Source: CAYZUC01 sp964481705
GTDB lineage: Bacteria; Bacillota; Clostridia; Lachnospirales; Lachnospiraceae
Direction: 5' to 3'
NCBI GenBank assembly: GCA_964481705.1
Contig: CAYZUC010000146.1
Location: 1 to 5,400, forward strand
Length of the DNA: 5,400 nucleotides
Both the position numbers and the translations under genes were made by a program. Positions within the stretch are counted from its first letter, which is position 1. Each line of letters starts with the position of its first letter. The notes under the pieces were generated by a model that did no database searches, was not told the origin of the DNA, and worked only from the letters and a program-made list of their open reading frames with translations. Below, piece after piece: positions 1 through 4,991 of this stretch.

Positions 1-39
1 ATTCGCCTGAAGCAGGAATTGAATCCTGTCATAGATTAA
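1..39 (+). CDS. Possible C-terminal end of a plus-strand gene cut by the window edge
   Basis: Frame 1 gives 12 residues, IRLKQELNPVID, and stops at TAA 37-39. An inverted repeat (47-54 with 66-73, ATCGGAAA/TTTCCGAT) begins 7 nt after the stop, where a transcription terminator would be expected, although no run of T follows it. Twelve residues are too few to assign a family, and open frames on the other strand cover the same bases, so this is a tentative call. Confidence 0.2.
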   Translation: MRLKQELNPVID

Positions 40-343
40 AATAGGAATCGGAAAGTCTGTTTGCTTTTCCGATATCAATTGTATAATATGAATTTTCATT
101 TGTAAATACATAAGCATAATATTGATTGCGATTAGTTCAGATTCAATTTCTTGAAGCCACATACAGAATTCTTTACACGCTCTTTCCTACTTCTGAACCA
201 ACATTCCTCTACTTTACTAAAATCCATATTTTCGTCTTATCCCCATTGGAGTGTTGTCTGTTTTTTTCTCAATGTATTTCTATATTCATATTAAAACATT
301 ACAAATTTTTATATGGAATTACAAATAAATCTATAAAAAATTG

Positions 344-372
344 TAGACGGCAGAACGTATGTTTGGTATAAT
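344..372 (+). promoter_or_regulatory. Promoter of the DUF3795 gene (extended -10)
   Basis: A perfect -10 TATAAT at 367-372 is preceded by TGG (364-366), giving the extended -10 form TGnTATAAT. The best -35 is TAGACG (344-349, 4 of 6 matches to TTGACA) with a 17-nt spacer; TTGTAG at 341-346 is an alternative but would need a 20-nt spacer. The extended -10 can compensate for the weak -35. The expected transcript starts near 379, so the leader before the AGGAGG site is only a few nucleotides and leaves no room for a leader-RNA switch. Confidence 0.75.
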
Positions 373-395
373 AGCTAAAAATATAGGAGGTACGA

Positions 396-1073
396 ATGAT
401 GAGTACAAAATTTGATACATACTGTGGCTTATCTTGCGAAAGCTGTGAGTACAGAGAGAAAATGAATTGTGGAGGATGCATCGCAACAGAAGGAAAGCCA
501 TTTCACGGAAAATGTGATGTCGCAGAATGTGCGAAGTCCAAGAACAGGCGTTTCTGTGGAGAATGTGCTGATTTTCCTTGTGATCTTTTGAAAAAGTATT
601 CGTATGACGCTGAACAGGGAGACAATGGTGCACGTATTGAGAATTGTAAGAGAATTAAGACAGAACTGGTTGCACAGGCTCGTAAAGGGCTGAATCCATT
701 AGCCGTTTGCGGATTTAGTTGTAATCACTGCTCTTTTGGAGAATGGTGCGGAGGATGCCGCAGTAATTATAACTGCTGTTCCTATGGTACGCTTTTTGAA
801 AACGACGTGTGTCCTAACGTCTCCTGTGCAGCAGAGCGTGGTCTGGAAGGCTGTTATCAATGTGATGACTTGGATCAATGTAACAAGGGCTATTACAGCG
901 TTGAGAATGAGTATTCTGCAAAGGCTGCGGCTCTATTTATTCGCGAATATGGTTCTGAGCGTTCCGGACAGGCATTGACTAAGTTAATGGCTGCCGAAAA
1001 AGAAACTGGTGAGTCTACAGAAAAGGCCAAGAGTGTAGAGGAAGCTTTTGCGTTACTTAAGAAGTATCTGTAA
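396..1073 (+). CDS. Cysteine-rich protein with two DUF3795-like modules
   Basis: A 225-residue soluble protein with 23 cysteines. The sequence shows two related modules. Module 1 (about residues 9-62) has Cys 10, 14, 17, 25, 28, 40, 45, 54, 57 and 62. Module 2 (about 104-162) has Cys 105, 109, 112, 118, 121, 139, 144, 153, 156 and 162, plus the extra pair 127/128. Both follow CxxxCxxC, then CxxC, then Cx4C-x8-CxxC. The openings YCGLSCESC and VCGFSCNHC fit the DUF3795 family, whose function is unknown; metal or Fe-S binding is my inference from the cysteines. Residues 174-225 form a cysteine-free, probably helical tail (ALFIREYG). There is no signal peptide or membrane segment, so it is probably cytoplasmic. 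AGGAGG (385-390) serves either ATG 396 (5-nt gap) or ATG 399 (8-nt gap); both starts are possible and differ by one Met. The gene converges on the methyltransferase gene with only 13 bp between stops and no visible terminator. Confidence 0.9.
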   Translation: MMSTKFDTYCGLSCESCEYREKMNCGGCIATEGKPFHGKCDVAECAKSKNRRFCGECADFPCDLLKKYSYDAEQGDNGARIENCKRIKTELVAQARKGLNPLAVCGFSCNHCSFGEWCGGCRSNYNCCSYGTLFENDVCPNVSCAAERGLEGCYQCDDLDQCNKGYYSVENEYSAKAAALFIREYGSERSGQALTKLMAAEKETGESTEKAKSVEEAFALLKKYL

Positions 1074-1086
1074 GTATACCTATTTG

Positions 1087-1650
1087 TCACTCTCTTTTTC
1101 TTCTTCCAAAGTACATTCCGGTCTCATCCATATACTGCTTATACGCATTTCCATAGCGTTCCAAGCAGAACTTTTCCTGAGCACGAAAAGTTGGATATGC
1201 CAAAAGCAGTTGTAAAATACACAAAGCAATCATTACACAGGAGGTGGTGGCTACTCCTACTCCAATCCACATGGTAGCTGCAAAGATTTGTTGTGGATTC
1301 CTTGTGTATCGGTAGACTCCTGTTGTGACCGGAAACTCTGGATTTGTATGCGCATAATGGAACAATGCATCGATAAATAAAGCTGCTGACAATACAAAAA
1401 TCGTCACACCAATGAGAAACCACACCGTGTTCCATTTTATCTGAACAAATATTGATAGAATCAATGTTCCGTTCAGACAGATTGCATAAGCTAATCCCAA
1501 TAGTTTCCCTTTTGAAAAGTCCGGAAGCTGCAGGATTCGCATCCTATAGTGTTTCGGAAAACACTTCATTAGGATTAGATTGAAAAAAATAAAGAGAAAA
1601 AGAAACCACCATCCACTCGTAAGACCAAATTCAAAATTGAAATTCCACAT
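1087..1650 (-). CDS. Isoprenylcysteine carboxyl methyltransferase-like (ICMT/PEMT superfamily) membrane protein
   Basis: A 187-residue integral membrane protein. Hydrophobic segments lie at about 14-31, 50-70, 75-95 and 122-152. The C-terminal half has the superfamily signature: a GVYRYTRNPQ segment (111-120, matching the GxYxxxRHP-type motif with Asn in place of His), then a second hydrophobic stretch and QEKFCLERYGNAYKQYM (158-174), resembling the E-rich cofactor-site motif followed by RYG-AY. Known members are SAM-dependent methyltransferases acting on isoprenylcysteine or phospholipids. The substrate here cannot be read from sequence, and bacterial relatives are mostly uncharacterised. 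The start ATG (1650-1648) has a GAGGT site (1663-1659) at an 8-nt gap. It is the last gene of a minus-strand series, 70 nt after the AraC gene stop, and no clear promoter was found in that gap, so it is probably co-transcribed. Its ribosome binding site, start codon and first codons are enclosed in a long hairpin (separate entry). Confidence 0.88.
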   Translation of the reverse strand: MWNFNFEFGLTSGWWFLFLFIFFNLILMKCFPKHYRMRILQLPDFSKGKLLGLAYAICLNGTLILSIFVQIKWNTVWFLIGVTIFVLSAALFIDALFHYAHTNPEFPVTTGVYRYTRNPQQIFAATMWIGVGVATTSCVMIALCILQLLLAYPTFRAQEKFCLERYGNAYKQYMDETGMYFGRRKRE

Positions 1651-1701
1651 AGATTTCTACCTCGCTTTCTTTTGTAAGCGTAACAGAAATCATGTGGAAT
1701 T
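1641..1701 (-). promoter_or_regulatory. Long RNA hairpin enclosing the SD and start codon of the methyltransferase gene
   Basis: In the minus-strand transcript, 1701-1685 pairs with 1658-1641 over 17 Watson-Crick pairs with one bulged U (1651). The helix continues through three G-U/U-G pairs (1684-1682 with 1659-1661), one A-A mismatch (1681/1662) and five more pairs (1680-1676 with 1663-1667), closed by an 8-nt loop (1668-1675). That is 25 pairs in a 61-nt hairpin. The Shine-Dalgarno GAGGT (1663-1659) and AUG (1650-1648) are both inside the helix, as are the first three codons. The three wobble positions become C-A mismatches in a plus-strand RNA, so the structure is best formed by the sense transcript. 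No T-tract follows, so it is not a standard terminator. A translational switch or RNA thermometer is inferred, not shown. Confidence 0.6.
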
Positions 1702-1720
1702 ACTTTTAAAAATCAGCTAT

Positions 1721-2431
1721 TTACTTTAAAACCATGCTCATTGAGATTCCGGTTAGCTTTTTACAAGCAGCAGCCAAATGGGCTGAGTCTGAGAAACCAT
1801 TTTTAATCGCAGCATCTGTAATACTGTCTCCCCTTATTACACATGCATAAGCCGCCTTTAGTTTTGATAGGAGCAGATAATTCTTCAGGCTTACTCCCGT
1901 CTGCTCTCGAAATAAGTGTGTCAGACGACTTGTCGAAAGAGAAACCAGTTTTGCTAATTCCGGTACTACAGTTTCAGATATATCATGTACTTTGATATAA
2001 TCAATCAGTTCTACTATTCTCTCATCCATCTCGAAAGGAGCATCCTTTCGGAGTCCTAAGTCGATCAGTTGTTGTTCTATTAGAGAAATGATCTCATCAT
2101 CCTTCCTATTCATCAAATACTGAGGCATTACAGGTTTCCTACTTATAGTGGCAAAATTCTTCTTTAGCAAATATTTTTTTCGAATTTCTTTTGCAAGCTC
2201 ACTTGTAGTATCAATCAGCAGAAACAGATTGTTCTCGTTGTTCTTTATACGCGCATGTTTTATCCCTGATTCCAGAAAAACATAATTGCCACAAATACAA
2301 TTATTCTCCAATTCCAACTCACATACATCAGAATTAATAAATAGATGTAACATCATATGTCTATGCATTTTAACATCCAGATACGACGGTATCACCACTA
2401 TATAATCTTTTTCAAATAGTATTCTACTCAT
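1721..2431 (-). CDS. AraC-family transcriptional regulator
   Basis: A 236-residue DNA-binding regulator. The C-terminal AraC/XylS-type domain spans about 137-236. It has a first helix-turn-helix near 157-175 (PELAKLVSLSTSRLTHLFRE), the linking helix with KNYLLLSKLKAAY (183-195), a second helix-turn-helix near 203-222 and the family's closing pattern, NGFSDSAHLAAACKKLTG (211-228). The N-terminal part (about 1-95) has a His-rich KMHRHMMLH stretch (21-29), compatible with a small cupin-like sensing domain, but no ligand can be named. The length is somewhat below the usual 270-300 residues for AraC proteins with a sensor domain. The start lies 9 nt after the dehydrogenase stop and no good Shine-Dalgarno sequence precedes it, which suggests translational coupling. 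Being downstream of the dehydrogenase in the same unit, it may control that promoter and so itself; this is inferred from position only. Confidence 0.93.
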   Translation of the reverse strand: MSRILFEKDYIVVIPSYLDVKMHRHMMLHLFINSDVCELELENNCICGNYVFLESGIKHARIKNNENNLFLLIDTTSELAKEIRKKYLLKKNFATISRKPVMPQYLMNRKDDEIISLIEQQLIDLGLRKDAPFEMDERIVELIDYIKVHDISETVVPELAKLVSLSTSRLTHLFREQTGVSLKNYLLLSKLKAAYACVIRGDSITDAAIKNGFSDSAHLAAACKKLTGISMSMVLK

Positions 2432-2440
2432 AGCTTACTA

Positions 2441-3424
2441 TCAACTTACTTCCCATGGATTCTCTGTGTTATCTGCAAAGCATCTACAACTACGAAGTGA
2501 ATTTTCGACCATGGATGCAATCGCATTATCTGTGTAAAATGCCATATGTGGTGTCACAATTACATTGGGATAACTGCGAAGCACTGCCAGTTCACGATTC
2601 GAAAGTACTTCTGATTTCAAATCATAATAATACATACCAAATTCGTTTTCTACTACATCTAATCCTACAGCACCAATCTTTCCGCTCTCTATTCCATCCA
2701 TTAGGGCTTCTGAGTCAATTAGTGGACCTCTTGCTGTGTTTATCAAGATTACGTGATCCCTCATCTGTGAAATGCTTTCTTTATTAATCACGTGATAATT
2801 ATCATCCGTAAGAGGCGTGTGCAATGTAATGATGTCACTGGTCGCCAATAATGCATTAAGACTCACATAATCCGCATACTGCTTTACTTCTTCACTTTCA
2901 TAAAGATCGTATGCTTGTACCTTACAGCCAAATCCTGATAAATGTTTTATTACAGTTCTTCCGATTCGACCGGTACCTATAACTCCCACCGTACAATCCG
3001 GGAGTTCACGACCTTGAATACCGCACAAGGAATAGTCCTGTATCTCTGCACGTTGCATAATCCTCTTCATTTTTCTGAGACACATCAGCATCAGCATGAT
3101 TGCATAATCGGCTACTCCATTCGGGCCATAAACGGCATTGCCTACCTTTACTCCAAGAGATCTTGCTTTGTGTAAATCAATATGATCATATCCGATTGTC
3201 CTTGTTGAGATATAACGTATTCCCAGGTCATAGAATCTCTCAACTAGTTCTGCAGGTATCTTTGATGTAATAATACTTAAAGCCTCACACCCCTTGGCAA
3301 GCGCTGCATTCTCCATTGTAGGTGCGTCATGACAAATGCGTAATTCCAATCCAAGTTCCTCTCCATATTTTGTGAACCATTCAGCCTCGTCAAATTCCCG
3401 ATAGCTATATACCATTACCTTCAT
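2441..3424 (-). CDS. D-2-hydroxyacid dehydrogenase, VanH/D-lactate dehydrogenase-like
   Basis: A 327-residue cytoplasmic NAD(H)-dependent enzyme expected to interconvert a 2-keto acid and a D-2-hydroxy acid, such as pyruvate and D-lactate. The Rossmann motif GTGRIG (150-155) is followed by Asp173, typical of NAD preference. The catalytic set of the family is present: Arg232 (in NTARGP), Glu261 (in LDVVENE) and His293 (in TPH). Segments such as YISTRTIG (71-78), VADYAIMLMLM (104-114) and PNVIVTPH (286-293) closely resemble VanH and lactobacillar D-lactate dehydrogenases. The substrate is not determined. I chose ATG 3424 because GAAGG (3437-3433) lies 8 nt upstream. A longer frame starting at GTG 3484 would begin within a few bases of the expected transcript start and has no ribosome binding site. 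The AraC gene follows after 9 nt. No D-Ala-D-Lac ligase or dipeptidase gene is nearby, so there is no sign of a vancomycin-resistance operon. Confidence 0.93.
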   Translation of the reverse strand: MKVMVYSYREFDEAEWFTKYGEELGLELRICHDAPTMENAALAKGCEALSIITSKIPAELVERFYDLGIRYISTRTIGYDHIDLHKARSLGVKVGNAVYGPNGVADYAIMLMLMCLRKMKRIMQRAEIQDYSLCGIQGRELPDCTVGVIGTGRIGRTVIKHLSGFGCKVQAYDLYESEEVKQYADYVSLNALLATSDIITLHTPLTDDNYHVINKESISQMRDHVILINTARGPLIDSEALMDGIESGKIGAVGLDVVENEFGMYYYDLKSEVLSNRELAVLRSYPNVIVTPHMAFYTDNAIASMVENSLRSCRCFADNTENPWEVS

Positions 3425-3492
3425 TATTACAGCCTTCTTTCCTATCAAAATCTTATCCAAATCATTTTTACCATTCGATAGCACTTAACGAA

Positions 3493-3520
3493 ATTATATC
3501 ATAACTCAATTATTTGTGAA
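3493..3520 (-). promoter_or_regulatory. Promoter of the dehydrogenase-AraC unit (extended -10)
   Basis: On the minus strand, TTCACA (3520-3515, 5 of 6 to the -35 consensus) is followed after 16 nt by a perfect TATAAT (3498-3493), preceded by TGA (3501-3499), which makes an extended -10. Transcription should begin near 3486, giving a leader of about 60 nt before ATG 3424. This placement is the main argument against translation from GTG 3484. Confidence 0.75.
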
Positions 3521-3547
3521 ATAGAGCAAGACTATGTAAGATAATTC

Positions 3548-3577
3548 TTGTCCATTTAATAGAAAGAAAGCTATAAT
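3548..3577 (+). promoter_or_regulatory. Promoter of the DUF5131 gene
   Basis: TTGTCC (3548-3553, 4 of 6 to the -35 consensus) is separated by 18 nt from a perfect TATAAT (3572-3577). The start is expected near 3584, about 50 nt before the chosen ATG at 3633. It is back-to-back with the dehydrogenase promoter, with 27 nt between the two -35 boxes, so a regulator bound there could affect both directions. Confidence 0.65.
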
Positions 3578-3632
3578 GAAAGCAGTAACATAATACTAAA
3601 AAGAGCGAGTACGCTTTAGAATGGGGGATTCT

Positions 3633-4355
3633 ATGAATTGGGAACCATGGACCGGATGCTATCCCAAGAGTGAGGGATGTGCAAATTGTTATTTCTATGG
3701 ACCATATGCAAAACGTTATGGTCAAAATACAATTGTTAAGACAGATAAGTTTGACTGGCCTATTCGCCGAAATAAAAAGGGCGAATATAACATTAAGGGG
3801 AATAAGATTTTGGCAACATGCTTTGCCACTGATTTCTTTCTCCCGGAGGCAGATGAATGGCGCAAGGATGTATGGGCTATGATTAAAGAAAGAAGCGACA
3901 TTGATTTCTTGATTTTAACCAAGAGAATCGACCGCTTTCTGGTATCTCTCCCAGACGACTGGGGTGATGGTTATGATAATATCAATATTGGTTGTACCGT
4001 GGAAACGCAGGCACTTGCAGATTATCGTCTTCCGCTCTTTTTATCTTATCCAATCAAGCGACGCTTCGTTGCCTGTGGACCAATTTTGGAAGCCATTGAC
4101 CTAACTCCTTATCTTCATGGGATTGACCACGTTACCGTAGGTGGTGAATCAGGTCGAGCCGCCAGAACCTGTGATTACGAATGGGTATTACGTCTCCGAG
4201 AGCAATGCGAAAAGGCGGGAAAGACCTTCTGGTTTAAAAACTCTGGTTCTTTCTTCAAATACGATGGTGTTGTCGAAAAAATCAATCCCTATCAACAGGG
4301 AAATCGTGCCAAGGGATTAGGGATTGACATCTCTGATGGAAAACAACTATTTTAA
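3633..4355 (+). CDS. DUF5131 (phage Gp37/Gp68) family three-cysteine protein
   Basis: A 240-residue soluble protein. The N-terminus MNWEPWTGC...CANCYFYGP carries Cys9, Cys16 and Cys19 (Cx6CxxC), the hallmark of the DUF5131/Gp37-Gp68 family, which resembles radical-SAM cluster motifs. Other family landmarks follow: CFATDFFLPEADEWR (63-77), ILTKRIDRF (94-102), IGCTVETQ (119-126), a CGPILEAIDL segment (148-157), VGGESG (169-174) and FWFKNSGSF (199-207). The biochemical function is unknown; Fe-S cluster binding is an inference. Relatives occur in phages and chromosomes, some beside a TcmP partner gene, but no such partner or phage gene is visible here. ATG 3633 is preferred because GGGGG (3623-3627) lies 5 nt upstream and the family usually begins just before the W-P-T-GC segment. 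ATG 3621 (four residues longer) has no ribosome binding site and follows a small hairpin (3602-3617). The gene converges on the macro-domain gene 42 bp downstream. Confidence 0.88.
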   Translation: MNWEPWTGCYPKSEGCANCYFYGPYAKRYGQNTIVKTDKFDWPIRRNKKGEYNIKGNKILATCFATDFFLPEADEWRKDVWAMIKERSDIDFLILTKRIDRFLVSLPDDWGDGYDNINIGCTVETQALADYRLPLFLSYPIKRRFVACGPILEAIDLTPYLHGIDHVTVGGESGRAARTCDYEWVLRLREQCEKAGKTFWFKNSGSFFKYDGVVEKINPYQQGNRAKGLGIDISDGKQLF

Positions 4356-4397
4356 CACCACTCGAATGAAATGCTGGTTGTTCGAAGTATAAATGAC

Positions 4398-4925
4398 TTA
4401 TGCTGTGACATCACGAGCATTCTCGTATGCCTCTTTCGTCTTATCATCAAATGCGACAATTATAATTACCAAATCATAATCTGAATTCCTATTAATGAAT
4501 TCCTTTACTGCACTCATTGCAATGGTTGCTGCTTCCGCAAGTGGATAACCATATACTCCAGTCGAGATGGACGGAAAAGCAATTGAGTGCATTTCTTGTT
4601 CTCTCGCAAGATTTAATGCATTTGTCCAGCAAGCTTTCAGCTGGTCTGCTTCTCCGAAGCAGCCACCTCTCCAAATAGGTCCCGGTGTGTGATAAATCCT
4701 CTTTACCGGCAGTCTATACCCCTTCGTTGATTTTACTTCTCCTGTTTTGGCACCATGCAGCGTCCGACACTCTGCAAGTAAATCAGGACCAGCCGCTCGA
4801 TGAATGGCTCCGTCCACTCCTCCGCCTCCAAGAAGTGATGTATTTGCTGCATTCACAATTACATCAACTGTTAACGTCGTAATATCTGCCTTCATTATGG
4901 TTATTCTTTTATTATCCTGATTCAT
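4398..4925 (-). CDS. Macro-domain protein, probable O-acetyl-ADP-ribose/ADP-ribosyl hydrolase (MacroD/YmdB type)
   Basis: A 175-residue single-domain cytoplasmic protein whose length matches stand-alone macro domains. It shows the ADP-ribose-binding features in order: KADIT (12-16), DVIVNAAN (21-28), the glycine loop LLGGGGVDGAIHRAAG (31-46), YHTPGPIWRGG (78-88) and the second loop AFPSISTGVYGYP (116-128). Asn28 and Asp38 line up with the catalytic Asn and Asp of the MacroD/YmdB class, so it is expected to be active. Known members hydrolyse O-acetyl-ADP-ribose and remove ADP-ribose from acidic residues. The actual substrate here is unknown. The start ATG 4925 is served by AAGGAG (4941-4936) at a 10-nt gap, slightly long. 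The transporter terminator lies immediately upstream, so expression may depend on readthrough or on a promoter inside the transporter gene. There is no sirtuin, lipoate-ligase or toxin partner in view. Confidence 0.95.
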   Translation of the reverse strand: MNQDNKRITIMKADITTLTVDVIVNAANTSLLGGGGVDGAIHRAAGPDLLAECRTLHGAKTGEVKSTKGYRLPVKRIYHTPGPIWRGGCFGEADQLKACWTNALNLAREQEMHSIAFPSISTGVYGYPLAEAATIAMSAVKEFINRNSDYDLVIIIVAFDDKTKEAYENARDVTA

Positions 4926-4951
4926 TTTTACTTCTCTCCTTATAAATTCAT

Positions 4952-4980
4952 AAAAAAGAGCCCCGGCTAAACCGGAGCTC
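4952..4980 (-). terminator. Intrinsic terminator of the OFA/MFS transporter gene
   Basis: The minus-strand transcript forms a 9-bp GC-rich stem (4980-4972 with 4966-4958) with one internal mismatch and a 5-nt loop, followed directly by six U (4957-4952). It begins 11 nt after the transporter stop. On the plus strand no T-tract follows, so it works in one direction only. Confidence 0.9.
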
Positions 4981-4991
4981 CCTCATTTATA

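Larger units (their letters stand above)
1..395. other. Left-edge region without a convincing gene
   Basis: I see no complete gene in this AT-rich stretch. Three short edge-crossing frames compete. On the plus strand, 1-39 reads IRLKQELNPVID then TAA and could be the C-terminal end of a gene to the left. On the minus strand, one frame is open from about 186 through position 1, with an ATG at 162-160 but no Shine-Dalgarno sequence. A second minus frame is open from 136 to 32, has a protein-like composition and is ended by a TGA at 31-29. These overlap, so at most one is real, and a decayed gene is possible. An 8-bp hairpin with an 11-nt loop (47-54 pairing with 66-73) follows the plus-strand stop but lacks a T-tract. 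Positions 100-340 are AT-rich and otherwise featureless; 344-390 carries the promoter and ribosome binding site of the next gene. Confidence 0.5.

Noticed and set aside
47..73. Intrinsic terminator after the possible gene end at 39
   Set aside because: The 8-bp stem is real but has an 11-nt loop and no run of T after it on the plus strand; kept only as a note in the left-edge entry.
126..371. Plus-strand open frame of 81 codons before the DUF3795 gene
   Set aside because: Rich in Phe, Ile and Tyr as expected from AT-rich noncoding DNA, no ribosome binding site, no recognisable motif, and it runs over the promoter of the next gene.
331..633. Minus-strand open frame of 100 codons inside the DUF3795 gene region
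   Set aside because: It is antisense to a gene with a clear family pattern and good start signals; its His/Cys/Leu-rich composition reflects the opposite strand.
2441..3424. Vancomycin-resistance gene vanH
   Set aside because: The enzyme is similar, but there is no adjacent vanA/B-type ligase, vanX dipeptidase or VanS-VanR pair, so a housekeeping D-2-hydroxyacid dehydrogenase is the sounder reading.
3602..3617. Small hairpin (AGCG/CGCT stem with a 4-nt loop) in the DUF5131 leader as a regulatory element
   Set aside because: About six pairs including one G-U; too small to call regulatory. It is useful only as a minor argument against translation from ATG 3621.
3621..4355. Prophage, suggested by the phage-derived family name Gp37/Gp68
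   Set aside because: No other phage gene, attachment-site repeat or integrase is visible; the family is also found in ordinary chromosomal settings.
4350..4385. Bidirectional terminator between the convergent DUF5131 and macro genes
   Set aside because: The pairing of AACACCA with TGGTTGTT is only 7 bp with a bulge and a 14-nt loop, and neither side has a proper T-tract.
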